The notes beneath the pieces are model-generated. The model was given only the letters and a program-made list of their open reading frames with translations, did not search any database and was not told the DNA's origin. Source: Alopecurus myosuroides (Eukaryota; Streptophyta; Magnoliopsida; Poales; Poaceae). Taken from it: a stretch of DNA of 64,000 bases. Within the stretch, counting starts at the first letter, position 1, and each line of letters opens with the position of its first letter. The stretch covers positions 164,088,696-164,152,695 of the forward strand of contig CM054060.1 in NCBI GenBank assembly GCA_028641055.1, read 5' to 3'. A program made the position numbers and the translations under genes. Shown here in pieces: positions 40,663-53,954 of this stretch.

Positions 40663-42074
40663 TGATACGTAATAAACGTATCCCTAATTTCTGATGTTCC
40701 ATGTTGATATAATGCCAATCGCTACATGTTTTCTACCTTCTTTATGTCATTTTTATCGATTTTCCGGACTAACCTATTGACAAGATGCCACAGAGCCAGT
40801 TCCATGTTTTCTGCTGTTTTTAGTTTCAGAAAAGTTGTTCTGGAAATATTCTCGGAATTGGAAAATTTGAAAGCCACAAGTCCTAAAAGTATCGGAAGCT
40901 TCCAGAAGTCCCGAAGAGCCCCGCAGGGGGGCCATAGGGTGATCACACCATGGGGTGGTGCGGGTCCCCCTAGCCGTGCCACCTAGGGGTGTGGGCCCCC
41001 TGGCCACCCACCCGGCATCGCCCTTTTGCCCATATATACTCCCCGAGGCATAAACCCTAAAAGAATCGACCGTTTCCACAAAATACATCCATAGCTCCGC
41101 CGCCGCCGCCGACACATTTCGGGGGACAGATCTCTATTCTGGCACCCTGTGAGGACGGGAAAGTGCCCCCGGAAGCCATCTCCATCGACTCCACCGCCAT
41201 CTCCATCGCCGTTGCTGTCTCCTATGATGAGGAGGGAGTAGTTCTCCCCCGGGGCTGAGGGCTCTACCGGTAGCTATGTGGTTCATCTCTCTCTCCCATG
41301 GTGTGATCTTTATGTGATCATGAGCTTTTTAATCTAGTTGAATATGTAGACTGATCTTCATCTGTTATGCTACTCAAGTGGTTTTGTTATCTCCGTAAAC
41401 ACTTTGATCACGGGGTAAAGGTGATAGTGTGTGCTCCGTGTGGTTTAGCTTGGTATTTATATCTTGTGTTGGAAGGTGAACCTATGAAACTTTGGCGTTT
41501 GTTTAGTACTAACTTATGGCGCTCGTAGTGACATTGGGGTTCCCTAGAAAGGGAATATAGAATTGAGGAGTGTTGTTACAGCCCTATGCAATGATTAGTG
41601 TTCGTTATTCGACGGGAGAGTGGTTCGGAGTAGCATAGTGAAGAAATGACATTTATTAATTCAATTATGTGAGCATTGTTGAGAGTGTCCTCTAGTGAAA
41701 GTAGGAGCCCTAGGCCTTGTTTCCAAGCATTGAAACACCGTTTTCCGCCTGTTCTGCTACATGTTTGCTTGCTGCCATTTTTATTTCAGATTGTTGTTAT
41801 CACTTATTATCATCCATATTACTTGCATTTTACTCTCTCTTCGCCGAACTAGTGCACCTATATACCTGGCAAGTATATTGGGTGTGTTGGGGACACAAGA
41901 GACTTCTTGTATCTTGATTGCAGGGTTGCTTGAGACAGATATCTTTGACCTCTACTTCCCTGAGTTCGATAAACCTTGGGTGATCCACTTAAGAGAAACT
42001 TGCTGCTGTTTTACAAACCTCTGCACTTGGAGGCCCAACACTGTCTATAAGAATAGAAGCGTGCGTAGACATCA
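40663..42074 (+). repeat. Second LTR of G2 (about 1.41 kb)
   Basis: Starts TGATACGTAATAAACG after the polypurine tract and ends ...GCGTAGACATCA. It carries a TATATA box near 41032 (CCCATATATACTCC) that the first LTR has lost. Confidence 0.82.
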
Positions 42075-42084
42075 AGCTCTTTTC

Positions 42085-42102
42085 TGGCGCCGTTGCCGAG
42101 GA
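42085..42102 (+). other. Primer binding site of G2, second copy
   Basis: TGGCGCCGTTGCCGAGGA, one base from the G1 site. Its presence after the second LTR shows that a further internal region follows. Confidence 0.8.
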
Positions 42103-42233
42103 GGTAAGGTAAAAGGTACTCACATCCTCGGGTGTGAGTGCTCGAAATTATTTCCTTTAGATTCTGCAATTATATCTTTTTTGTTTCTTGTTTTTATTTT
42201 CACTAGTTAGGCTTAATTGAAAACAACTAAAAT

Positions 42234-43040
42234 ATGAGAGAGCTTAATAATCTTTATCTTAAATTAATACATGAAGTGTTTGAAGAGAAAATTAAAAAAC
42301 CTATGGAACTTTATTTGCATGCTAGTGGCAGTGTTATTAGTATGAACTCTTTAAACACCATTGTTGCTAATGCTATGGAAAACTATAAGCTTGGGGAAGC
42401 TAGTTTTGATGAATATGATATTTTTAGTCCCCCAAGTTTTGAGGAGGAAATTTTCTTTGATGATACTTTGCCTCCAATATATGATGATTATAATGATTGA
42501 GGTATTCTAGTTCCACCTGTTTACAATGATGAACATGCTATTTTTAGTCCACCTACTATTGAGGAGAAAATTAATTATGATTACAATAAGCCTCCTATGT
42601 TTGATGATTATCGTGATGAGAATGGTAATGATAGCTATTTTGTTGAATTTTCTCCCACTACTATTAATAAGAATGACTATGTTTATGTGGAGAGTATTAA
42701 TTCTTTTATGCATGTGGCTCATGATAATAATGTTTTATGTGATAGTTATATTGTTAATTTTCTTCATGATGTTACTGAAAGTTATTATGAGAGAGGGAAA
42801 CATGGTTTTATGCATCTCAAGAATATTAATTTTCCCCTCTTTATGTTGAAATTTTTGAAGTTGGACTTATTTTGTCTTCCTATGCTAGTCACTTTGTGCT
42901 TCGTTAACTTGTTTTTCTACAAGATTCTTTTTCATAGGAAGTGGGTTAGACTTAAATGTGTTCTATATTTGCTTCTTGATGCTCTCTTATTATGCTTCAA
43001 CTCTTATTCTTATGTGGGCATTGTTGAGAGTGTCCTCTAG
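42234..43040 (+). pseudogene. Second copy of the G2 ORF, with a stop and a truncated end
   Basis: Same frame and sequence as 27186-27998. A TGA at 42498-42500 (codon DYND*GIL, Cys in the first copy) interrupts it; it then stays open to 43040, where the last codons come from the LTR fragment joined at about 43013. The rest of the internal region is deleted. Confidence 0.7.
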
Positions 43041-43247
43041 TGAAAATAGGAGCCCTAGGCCTTGTTTCCAAGCATTGAAACACCGTTTTCTGCCTGTTTT
43101 GCTACATGTTTGCATGCTGCCATTTTTATTTCAGATTGCTTTTATCACTTATTATCATCCATATTACTTGCATTTTACTCTCTCTTCGCCGAACTAGTGC
43201 ACCTATATACCTGACAAGTATATTGGGTGTGTTGGGGACACAAGAGA
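43013..43247 (+). repeat. Third LTR fragment of G2
   Basis: Matches 41665-41900 of the second LTR (GCATTGTTGAGAGTGTCC ... GGGGACACAAGAGA). It joins the ORF copy at a TATGTG shared by both partners, then is interrupted by P at 43248. Confidence 0.8.
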
Positions 43248-43721
43248 TGATGGAGGGATAATAACCCGGTAGGCCAACTCCAAGGCGTAATCCGGCCTCA
43301 AAGGACTCTGTGCAGGATTCGGCTAAGGATAAAGAAACTTCCGGAAGGCCCAAGTTTGTAGGCCTAGTAACCCGGAGTGTGGGTTACGGTAAAGGAAGTT
43401 TAGGGTTTGTATGCCGTGTCCGGGTAGGATCAGGGTGAGTCTTGGAGAACAAGCCGGGGGGTACAGGTGCTTTATAAACCGACCCCTAGGTCTAGTTGAG
43501 AGATCTAAGAACCCTAGTAGTACCGCTTGATATCGAGCATCCAGTGTATACCAGAGATCGAGTTAATATATCGAGATCGGAGACTCGGCGACTTGATTGC
43601 CGGCTACCAGATCGAGTTCCACCATGTTTTCCTCTGAGCTAAACCCTCTCCCAAACGCCCGTGTCGTCTTGCCCCAAGATCAGTTACCCCCGGTAACGTC
43701 TGCCGTGATTATCCCACGATA
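43248..43721 (+). repeat. 5' LTR of P (474 bp)
   Basis: Starts TGATGGAGGG and ends CCCACGATA, where relatives end CACGACA; the terminal CA is mutated to TA. Homologous, in the opposite orientation, to the E1 and E2 LTRs, and closer to E2. Confidence 0.85.
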
Positions 43722-43722
43722 G

Positions 43723-46700
43723 TTGGCGCCCACCGTGGGGCCTGCGTCCAAAGGTGTTTACATCAGGGGAGAAGCTCAGAAGAACATGGAGAATCTTGTC
43801 GTCGGCGAGATCTACATCGACCATAAAGGAGAAAAGACGGTGGATGATTCCGGCTGGGGGCCAGAATCGGATCACCTCGAATCCGGATCCATCGTGACAA
43901 TCGGCCGGATCAGCGTCTTCATTGGTATGGTATGTACTTCTGGTTCGATCCCTGACAATTTTGGATCTGATTCTGTGTCAGGGGAAGCCACTTCTATCCG
44001 ATCAGATGATGAAGAATCGATTGGAACGACATATCCGGCGGAAGAACCTATCGCGAAGTGGGAACAGCCGGAGGAGCCGGCATGGACCCCGCGTGACCGG
44101 GTCGAAAGAGAGGATGATACCGAGTCTATCCTGGATCTGCTGGAGAGCCGGTATGAGGTGAATAACGGCGAAGAAGAACAGCATGAATTTACACCAAGTA
44201 TCGTACGCCGAGTTGCGGTCTACGCGGCTCCCGCGGCCAATCTCAACCAAGAGAACGCAACCGCGGCAGCAGTCGGGGCGGCTCAGGCATTGGCCCAGCA
44301 GCAGGGCGCGGCTAACGGAGACCCGGTTCTGGCCCGGGTTGATGGAGAATCCGCATCAGTGACCAGCCGTGCAACAGACGAGGAGTTGCACGCAAATACG
44401 TTCGGATTCCTGGGAAACCGGACACCAGGGGCGGGTCCTTCGAACCCGCGTCACCTGGCCTTATTCGATAATAATCGGATCCTAGACCCCACGGTTCTTG
44501 CTACGGTTATCACTCCAGAAAACACAGCGGAACGTGTCAGGGATCTGGATGTGGCTCGTCGTGCGTTGGAACAGCAAAGAAGGCAAGTAGAGGCAGAAAG
44601 GCAAGGGATGGCCACGCGGCAACGTGAGCTGGATGCGCTGGAAACTCGGCTCCAAGAGGAAACATCTAGAGTACATCAAAGGCATCAAACTAGGTTACCA
44701 GCAACGGGCGGGGTTATTAATCCGGCTGCTTTATTTATCACACCTCAGGATTAGCTGATACCAGTGGTGAACCAGGGGACCGCACCCCAACCGGCAACAG
44801 CGGGGGCACATCCGGCAAATGAGCGGGCCGAGTTACCCCTACCACAGACTAGAGTCACAACCGGCAACGATCTACCACCACCGCCACCATCACGATTTCG
44901 CACACCAGCAGGTCACTACAATAATCCCATGGACAATGTGTATGCGGCGACACTCGCATTAAATCAAATCCCCGTGGGAGAGTCACCCCATGCAGAGAAG
45001 ACCCGACAAGCAATCGATCTGTTGCACACTGCGGTGGCGCAGCAAGCCAATTATCCGGATCATAGAAGTGGGATGCACGGGACGCCATACGTCAATCAAC
45101 AACAAGGGAATATCCAAACAAGTTCAGCACGGCGGAGGGAAGAGCAGCAGCAAATGCCGCCTCCTCCCCGCGTTCAGGCAGCATCAGCAGCACAGGCTGT
45201 TGTGGACAGTTCCAGGGCTCGAAGGGCCGCGGCCAGGTCTGCAGCGCATGGACTACCCGCAGCGCCGCGCCCAGCCGCGCCCCCCGCTGTATCACACGTT
45301 TCTCGAGCAAGGCCGGCCTCGACCGTTCTTGCGTGACCCAAGTGTCTCTCGGACAATATCAGAGCTGAACCTTACCCGGAAAAATTCAAAGAGCCAGGAA
45401 AAGTAGTGAATTACGAGCCAACTATGGATCCAGAAACATGGCTAAGCAGTTATGAGATGGCAATGTCGATTCGCAACGCATCCGAGAATCTCCAAGCCAA
45501 GTTCATGTACTTGATGATGTCAGAAGGAGCAGCAAAGTTGTGGTTCACCAATTTGTCGGAAGGATCGATCAAGTCCTGGGAGGAATTGAAGACCGCGTTT
45601 GTCAAGCACTTTCATGGGACGTGCAGAAAATTGTTCACTATTGATGATCTAGAGCGATGCGTCCAGAAGAAGGGAGAGTCGGCACGCAGTTGGGTGCGCC
45701 GGGTTATGGAGATACTTCACTCGTCCACAGATATTCAGCCCAAGGATGCACTACAAGCTATGGCAAAAACATGCAAGTATATACCTTTAGTGCAAAAGTT
45801 AACTCGCATGAAATCAAGTCGGAATGCGTCGGAGGTTACAATGGGAGAATTGATGGATGCGTGCAACAAACACGCTGCGACAGATACTACAGAGGAGGAA
45901 GTTGATGACAAGAAGGTAAAAGCAAACACAAGTAATAGCGGGAGAACCGGCAATGGATCAGCACCGGGCAATAACGGAAATAGCCAGAACAAGCGCCCGT
46001 TTGAAGGAGGCTCCGAGTTTGTCGCCAACACAGAGGCCGGGTCTTCGAGACCCAGAGCAGAAGGAAATTTCAACGGAGGTAATCACAATGGAGGAAACTA
46101 TCAAGGACCGCCAAGGCCGAGTAACAATTGGGACATATTCAGAATGGCATGCCCGAAGCACAGCAGGAACGGCATGCCAGCTAACCACTCCTTGGAGCAG
46201 TGCGCCGACTTACAAAGATGAAAAAATGAGGAAGTGAACAGAGCTATGCGAGGTGCAGGACGGTGAGGAGGACCGGGTCCAGGGGGAAACCCGGGCAACG
46301 GCCCACCCCCAGCCGGTAACCCGGCGGCTGGAAATCAAGGTAATAACCAAGGGGGGGCAGGAGGTTTCCAGGCTAACCCCAAACAATTGGGTCAATATCA
46401 TGTGCATACCACAGGAGGTTCTAACAAGGACAAAAAGATATTGAAGCAAGCGGTCAACTCAGTTTCGTCGGCTGTCCCGAGATACCTGAGATGGTCAGAA
46501 CAGGATCTAACATGGAGCAGAAGGGATCACCCAGAAAGAGTAGAACACCCGGGAGTCTTGGCATTAGTAGTCGCACCACAGGTCAATGGGTATGAGCTGC
46601 AAAAGGTTTTGATGGATGGTGGAAGTAGCATCAATATACTGTATTGGGAAACCTTCCTACGCATGGGCCTCAAGGAGTCCCAGCTACAAAAAAGCTCAAC

Positions 46701-47325
46701 AATTTTTCATGGGATAGTGCCGGGTCATTCAGCGTGCCCCGAGGGAAAAATCGCATTGGAGGTAGCTTTTGGGGAGTCAAAGGATAACTATCGAGTTGAG
46801 TGGCTCACCTTTGAGGTAGTCAAATTGCGCAGTCCTTATCACGCGTTATTCGGAAGGCCGGCTTATGCCAAATTCATGGCTAGGCCGTGTTACGTGTATC
46901 TACAGCTAAAAATCCCGGGCCCCAAGAAGACCATTACCATACATGGAAATCGAGACATAGCAGCTGAATGCGATGAAGGAGACGCAGGGATGGCCGAGCA
47001 AGCCTGTAGAAAAGAAGAACTCAAGCACTATCGGTCTCAAGCAGACCCGGAGGACAGAACCACATCAAAAAGGCCGAGTACTGAAGGCGAAAGAGCAAAG
47101 TCCAACGTAGCACAAGATACTAAAATGGTAGCTTTTATCAAGGATGACTCCCCCAAACAATCCGCTATAAGAGAAGAAGCGGCACGGCCGCTTACAACCA
47201 GCCACGTTATGGAAACACCTCACCCGGGTTGGCTAGTAAACCCGGTACTCATCATGAAAAAGTCAAACATGTGGAGAATGTGTATCGGTCACGTCAGCCC
47301 GGGACCGGTGCCCAAGAAGAACTAA
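43723..47325 (+). pseudogene. P gag-protease, four nonsense changes in one frame
   Basis: A single reading frame of about 1200 codons collinear with the E1 Gag-protease, with no frameshift. Stops lie at 44752-44754 (TAG), 45334-45336 (TGA), 46219-46221 (TGA, a Trp codon in E1) and 46264-46266 (TGA, a Gly codon in E1). A fifth stop at the LTR-primer junction (CGA TAG) cuts the frame entering from the LTR. The gag domain (45406-46221), Cys/His pattern and protease DGGSSINILY (46387-47325) remain recognisable. The frame ends just after HPGWLVNPVL at the same point as E1, so both share one pol deletion. Confidence 0.87.
43724..43741 (+). other. Primer binding site of P (tRNA-Lys-like)
   Basis: TGGCGCCCACCGTGGGGC, two bases after the LTR end. 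Confidence 0.83.
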
Positions 47326-48383
47326 ACAATGTAACGGGCAGCAGGTTTCAGACGCGCTCTTTTCCTACCCAGGGTACCTAAGGGGACTGGAAGGTTTTTA
47401 ATGAGGCGGCCTGCTGATCCAAACTTTCTCGCATCAATAAAGAGATGGTTATCAAGTCCTATCTTGTTACAGCCTTTGCTCCGATTACAAGTAAGTAGTA
47501 TCCATGTGACATCAATACATCAGTATCATCAAGAATGTTGGGTATATATAGGTCTCGGGGGCTGGTTGCACAAGTAGCGTAGCCACAAACCCAAAGACCC
47601 GGCCTTGATGCCTATAAGTTATAAGGGCCGATTATTCGCAAACGAGTACGGCTGCAATCTTATAACTGGACAAAGGAGCCAAATTTTCTTGACTTTTCTT
47701 ACTTAAGCTCGATGTGACTCGCACTAAAGTGGCATGATTTGCTCGCTTACGATTACAATCAGCCATGAAGCCCAATGGGACTTGTCTGACCCTGTTTTCG
47801 TATAGATGTAACAACATGGTATCCACGCGAAAGCCGGCTTACAGTACAAGATAGTCAAAAGGGTCATCTAAACCACAAGTTATGCAGACTATAAGGCTAA
47901 TAGCTGGAAACTCAACGTTTATCAAGCATAACTTCATTATCTATATGAAACAATTCCGGGTTTCGGCTTAGCGACAACAAGTTTGTTCTCTTCGAAAAAA
48001 CCACACACCACAGACTCGGAGATTCGGGCCTTGGGGACTGTGGGTTTCGAAACAGAATCAAGCTGTTTCATCGCTAAGCTCGAAAGACCCCAACGTCCGA
48101 GTCGTGGGGACTTGGGGACTTAAAGAAAAGTCCACCTGTCAAAACCCACGGTACTCGGAAATAAAGAAGGAAATAAAAAGAAAGTCGGATATCAAGAATA
48201 AGTCCAAAAATAGGCAAGTATCAAGTTCATCAAAAAGGCCTAGAAAGGCACGAGGTGTATCACAGAATTAAAGTGCATTACAAGTTGCGACACTAGTATC
48301 AAGGGTGCACAGGCGCACCGTCAAAAGAATACTTGTTTTGAGTAAAAACAACAAATGATTGAAGTATTTTTATGGCGCTTTGC
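47326..48383. other. P spacer between truncated pol and antisense gene
   Basis: Collinear with 34103-35162 of E1 on the opposite strand. The conserved block lies at 47600-47935. The part from 48018 is the start of the segment duplicated on the right of E2. No gene is supported. Confidence 0.65.
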
Positions 48384-49134
48384 TCATTCGGCTTCCTGCG
48401 TAGAGTCCACATCGTTGCCCTTACCTTCTAGGTCTTGCTCCTGGACTTGCTTTATTCCGGAATCGTCACCCGGATTCTTTGCGGCAGGACGGACTGGTGG
48501 AGGAACAGCTGGTGTAGAGGTGGCTGGCCCTGATAACTCGGCCTCTCTCTTTGCAGTTGCTTCCCTCTTCCTTGCCGAATCAGCAGCCCATTTCTCCAAA
48601 ATATCAAAAGGCGGGGGTGCTTCCTCTGTAACAATTTTGCCTTCAGCGTCATATGAACTCATAATCGTGTTCAGATCCATACTATCGGCCAAAGTGGTGG
48701 CCGAATGACGCACTGCAGACTGTACGGCCTTGAAGTCCTTGGGTGTAAACTTGGAGCCATCCGCTTTAAATTCTGGAAACCCGGATATCATCTTTGCCGG
48801 GTCAAGCTTTGGAAAGTAAGCCTTAGCCAGGGTAAAGGCCCGGGTCATACCAATCCGGCATGACGAGCGTTTCCATATTTCAATCCAGCCGGGCACGGTG
48901 GAGCAGGCTTTGATGAGATTTTCTTCGCCCGGGTATACTTCAGTAGGCCACTTCACGGCGTCCAATATAAATTTCGTGCCGGCAAAGAACGTCCGGAGCA
49001 CAGTCTTTAAAGTTTTAGCCTTTGCAAGGGCATCCTCCTCTGGGGCTGCAAGGTTGGCACCTGCAGTTGAAGCAAAGGAAGGACGTATCAGTGATTCCGA
49101 GTATCATACAATAAAGTAAAGGAACGAAGACAGT
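48018..49134. repeat. 1117-bp direct repeat, left copy (partner 59821-60937)
   Basis: Same length and order as 59821-60937, with about a dozen substitutions by eye. It covers the 3' flank and last exon of the antisense gene up to the E2 insertion point. See the right copy. Confidence 0.9.
48384..49069 (-). pseudogene. Last exon of the P antisense gene, severed by E2
   Basis: Collinear with the final exon of the E1 gene (blocks WIEIWKRSSCR, AKAYFPKLDPAKMISGFPEF), open from about 49069 to the stop at 48384. The upstream exons are 11.8 kb away beyond E2, where a second copy of this exon is in place, so this one is an orphan. Confidence 0.78.
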
Positions 49135-49608
49135 TGTCGTGGGATAATCACGGCAGACGTTACCGGGGGTAACTGATCTTGGGGCAAGACGACACAGGCG
49201 TTTGGGAGAGGGTTCAGCTCAGAGGAAAACATGGTGGAACTCGATCTGGTAGCCGGCAATCAAGTCGCCGAGTCTCCGATCTCAATATATTAACTCGATC
49301 TCTGCTATACACTGGATGCTCGATATCAAGCGGTACTACTAGGGTTCTTGGATCTCTCTTAACTAACCCTAGGGTCGGTTTATAAAGCACCCGTACCCCT
49401 TGGCTTACTCTCCAAGGCGCACCCTAAATCCTACCCGGACACGGCACACGAACCCTAACCTTCCTTCACCGTAACCCACAATCCGGGTTACTGGGCCTAC
49501 AAACTTGGGCCTTACGAAAGTTCTCTATCCTTAGCCGGATCCTGCGCAGCGTCCTTTGGGTCGGGTTGTACCTTGGAGTTGGCCTACCGGGTTATTATCC
49601 CTCCATCA
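49135..49608 (-). repeat. 3' LTR of E2 (474 bp)
   Basis: Plus TGTCGTGGG...CCTCCATCA. Aligns with 59252-59726; visible differences include C/T near 49213, G/C near 49247, and A/G in GGGTTATTATC against GGGTTGTTATC. Confidence 0.9.
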
Positions 49609-49984
49609 GTAGTCCCCAGGATAGCTTGGGCTTCACGGATCCTTCCTTGAAGCGCTCGCTATTCCCTGTAAGAATATCAAACACACAAGTATATGGAGGC
49701 CGGGTTAAGGTGCTTTGATAGTTAGCTAGGCCTTACTCCATGGTGGCCATATAATAACCCGGCTTTCTCCCAAATACCTGGCTTAACTTTCCAGGTCTAA
49801 GCCCTAATAAAAATGTCAAGATTATATACTCGATAATTGACCCTGATATCACGGGGTGGATCTCCTTCTCTTTTTCGTCCAGATACCTTGCTTAATACTT
49901 GGAGCATTTCTCGGAGGATCCGCGCGGATAACCATTCCCCCTAACTTCCGGCTTCCGGCCGTTGAGATAAGCTCGCCCTCGCCT

Positions 49985-49992
49985 TATAAATA
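49985..49992 (+). promoter_or_regulatory. TATA box of the E2 antisense gene
   Basis: TATAAATA in CGCCTTATAAATAGCG, about 377 bases from the LTR end, the same position as in E1. The leader downstream is C-rich and ends at a GTAAGT donor near 50252. Confidence 0.65.
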
Positions 49993-50766
49993 GCGTTCAG
50001 GGGATGACCTAAAGCCCAACGCCTCACTCCATCCTCTCCTTTCCTTCTTCACTCCCTGCGCCCTCGTAACACCTCCGCAGGAATTTCGTGCTTGCCGCCG
50101 GTGCAAAGCCACCGCCGGCCGCATCCACTTTCGAGCCATCCCGCGCCGCCGCCAAACTTCACCGCTGCGCGCTCGCCCCGCTCGCCAAGAATCGAAAAGG
50201 GGCGCTCGAGCCACGCCGTCTGTCGTCGTCGCAATAAACTCCAAGATCTCCCAGTAAGTTCCTTGTATTTGTTTAATTTAGCCTCGCAATTTCTCGATTC
50301 ATCCCGGATCGGATCTAGGTCAACCTGTGGGCCGTTTTCTTCGTCACACCAAATTTAGACGGCTTAGATGCTCGCTAACCTTTTCAACAACCTGTTTGAT
50401 GATCACACATCGCCCTCCTACCATTATTAATCACCAATCTCTTCGAAAAATCGTTCGCAAGTTTTCCAATCTAGATCTATTTCACCTCAATCTTCCATTC
50501 ATAATATTGACACCCGGAAAATCCTCCTTTTCCGGTTATTTTGCTTGCAGTAGATACATGGGCAACCATCCGTCTTCCCAAAACACTTTTCCATACGTAA
50601 GTGACCAATAATCTTCATGGTTATACTTAATACCCGGATACCTCGCAATGTCCACTTCATGGTGTGATACCCGGATAGTTCTTAGTTTTCACGCGTTCCT
50701 GATACCTCAATACTTCCGGGTCTTATTTCCTGTACCTCTTTTTCTTGTGTTTTGCAGGTCGATCCC

Positions 50767-53700
50767 ATGGCTCCCAAAAGGCAAGGGAAGCAGCCGGCCC
50801 AGGCGAAGACAACCCAATCCATATCCGCCAATTGGGGGCGATCTACCATCACCAAGGCCAAACTGGAAGAATTGGCCGAGTTAGGGGTTCTTCCCCCTCA
50901 GAAGGACATTCACTGGAGAGCGCCGGGTGACGAGACCCGGCCTACTCCCACCGACGGCGAGGTAATCTGCTTCGTAGAGCACGTGACCCGGGGACTCCGC
51001 CCTCCGGGTCACCCTTTCTTTCGCGAAGTCCTGAGCCACTACGGCCTCCGGGTGTTCGACATAGGGCCTAACTCTATGTTGAATATTACCCACTTCATTG
51101 TCCTATCCGAGTCATACTTGTGCACTCCGCCAAGTTTGACTCTCTTCATTGAACTGTTCCAGTGCAAGCCGTGCCGCGAAAGCGGCGACAGAGCACTTCT
51201 CACATGCAGCGGGGTATCCATCCAACGCCGTAAAAACTCCCCAATGCCAACCCTCAATCTGAACTCCCATGTCAAGCACTGGCAATTATCCTTCTTCTAC
51301 TGCCATGACACTTCTCCACCCGGTGAGAAGAGACTGCCGGGTTACTCGGAGGGCCTCCTCGAGCCTTCCCAGTCTTTCAATGCCTTTGCCCCTGACTCAG
51401 ACAGGGAGGTGATCCTTACCTTGTTAGCCAAAATAGCCATCCTCTCAGCCCAAGGCCTCCTTGGGCTCAATTTAGTGAAAACATGGGTTGATTTTCGAAT
51501 CCAAACCAATTCCATCCGCACCAAATTAATGTGCGAGTACTCGGGGCATACCACGGATGCACTCCGATATTCCACCAAGAGCTTCGCGATCAGCGACACC
51601 AACAAGACCATCAAGGGCTTCTTGACAGAGAAGCTAGAGGTGATAAAGAACATCGCCGGGCTGCCCCCATTTACCCGAGAAAACCCGGCTCTAGCAGTAA
51701 TATCCGATATTCATAACTTTTTTTCACACTTTGACTTGATACAGCTTCTAACCCTTAATTCCATCCTATTGTCTTAGGCTGATGATCCCTTCTGGAGGGT
51801 TGAACCCTCCCCCCTTCCAGAAACCCGGAAGAAGAGGACGAGCCGGCCGATGATAGTGAAGGTACTTGCCCGGAACTTGTATTATTTTCACTTGCATCAT
51901 TTTCCTCCCATTCAACTTTTTCCCATGGCCACACACTTGGTTCGCAGGGCTGGAGGATGAAGGTGAAAACAACGAGGATGACCCGGAGGCTACCGAATCT
52001 GATCAAGAGGCAACAGTTGGAGCCAAGAGGAAGACCAGAGGGGCAGTGTCCAAGGTTCCTTTCTCCTCGTTATCCTCTGAACCTTACTCCTTTGACGCCA
52101 TGCGACGACTTAACCATCAATTATCGAACTCGTCGTATTTGAAGGATTCTCTTCCAGCCAAGCGCAGAGTAACTCGGAGCTCCCCGGGTGAAGATCCCCT
52201 TAACCCGGGCATCTCTACCTCCTCCGTCCCTCGTGCCAGTGCTCCTCCGTCTCGTCCTTCCGACTCTCCTCAGCGCCACCCTTCTCCTAACCATCCACGT
52301 GCCGAGCAATTCCGGGTTCCGTTAGTGGTCCCTGTGACGACTTCGTCTGCTTCCAGCGGCGAGCTCCCGCCAGATTACACCGTAAATACCGGGTAAGTTG
52401 TTGCTACATGGCATCTTTTGATGCCTGACAATTTTCAATCACCACTGCTAACTGCCTCCTCTCATCTTTCTTTTAGCACTCAAGTCACCGTCAGTGACCC
52501 GGAGAATATAGAGACGGATAACCAAGGGACAGAGGGGCCGACTGAAAACGTAGATGCCGCGACTGGTGGTGACACTGAGAATAACCAGGAACAAGGTCCC
52601 TTGGGCGATCCACTTCACCGAGCCACCGGGTCTCCTTCCTCGTCGGAACCAGTGGACGAGGAGATCGAGGTTCTGGATACGAGGATGGGTTCTCCCAACC
52701 CGGATACTCAAACCATCCGGGTCTCAACCCCACGGGCGGGGAGAGCTCCCCCACCAGGCGATCAGGCTACCGGTTCTTCCGGTGCCCAGCCCGAGGACCT
52801 GACGTTTACCCAGATGCTCGAAACCCTGCGCACCTTGAGGGCTAATGAAGAAAACATCTTGGGGGCTTTAATAGCCAAACACGAGGTAAATCCGACTAAC
52901 GCTGCTTGTGTCCTTATCCAGTCCCCAAGTTCCGAGTGAATTGATTCATAATTTGCTTGGGACTTTATGATACAAGCGACTGATAACTTGCCCCTTTATC
53001 CGGCTAATCCTTCGTTGCGTCCATGCAGTCCTTCGTGACTCGATCTGAGGAGAAACTGGCTGATGCCACCAAGCTCATTGAAAAGGAGGTGGTTCTGCGT
53101 GAAGCAGCCGAGGCTGAGGCCAAGAGGAATAGGATGATAATGAGGAAGTACAGGAAAAGGGCTCACAAAGCAGAAGATGATTTAACAAGCCTTTCTGTCC
53201 AAATTGCTGACACGTATCGTGCTTTGCTTGGTACGTTTCTTCCTCCGGGTTACCCTTTTGATAAATAGCCACAATTTTCCCGACTCATGTTTCCATTCCT
53301 TCAGGCCCGGACGAATTGATGCCGGATGAGGATGACATTGCCCGGCTGAAAACTATCAAGAGCGTTATCCGGCAGCTATGCGCCGGAACCAAATGGATCC
53401 TTCAGGAATTACGGTGGCCGGGTAAGGGGCATGTCGATCTGAAGAGAATGCTGGATGCCTTCTCCACTATCCCCGAGTGGATTTGGCACTGGAAACGCTC
53501 GTCTTGCCAGGTTGGAGTAACCCGGGGGCTCGCGCTTGCTAAGGCTTATTTCCCTAAGCTCGAGCTAGTGAAGCTTATGGGCGGCTTTCCAGAGTTCAAG
53601 CTTGATGGATCCAAGTTCTCAGTGAAGGATTTTCAGGCCGTCTTGAAGGAGGTCCGTTACCCGGCCAGCGTGATTGCTGACGACCTGGATGTTGATTCCC

Positions 53701-53954
53701 TCGTTCCTGCATATGATGCTGCTGGTGAAGCGGTTAAGTCGGATCTTCCCGAGCCGTATGATATGCTGGCTCGGTGGAAGGAGGAAGCTGCTAAGTTGAG
53801 GGCGGAGGCTGCCAAAAAGCAAGCTGAAGCCGGTTCTGCACCCACTACCTCAACACCAGTCGTTCCACCTCCTGCGCGGGCTGGTACTACTGATCCGGGT
53901 GCTGCTGCTACCGCCAATGATGGCAAGGGAAAGGCCAAGATGGACGCCAAGTGA
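50767..53954 (+). pseudogene. E2 antisense gene, seven coding exons, one frameshift
   Basis: Exons: 50767-51696 (930 bases, as in E1), 51778-51861, 51948-52054, 52145-52392, 52477-52885, 53029-53230, 53305-53954, all with GT-AG introns. Exon 2 is 84 bases and ends in the wrong phase; after its run of C the downstream acidic part (EEDEPADDSE) is one base out of frame, so a single indel breaks the gene. All other joins are in phase. Exon 1 keeps CFVEHVTRGLRPPGHPFF and IGPNSMLNITHFIV; the last exon keeps WIWHWKRSSCQ and AKAYFPKLEL. The middle is quite different from E1. The intron that splits E1 exons 4 and 5 is absent: the region is one open exon. Function unknown. Confidence 0.72.

Larger units (their letters stand above)
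25680..43247 (+). mobile_element. Pol-less LTR retrotransposon G2, concatenated form
   Basis: Plus-strand order: LTR (25680-27045), primer site, ORF, internal region (split by E1 at 29274-39224), hairpin, polypurine tract, LTR (40663-42074), primer site again, a second partial internal region with the same ORF (to about 43012), then a fragment of a third LTR (43013-43247) where P has inserted. This is what LTR-LTR recombination between copies, followed by a deletion, would give. No gag or pol domain is visible. The right end lies outside the window. Confidence 0.82.
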
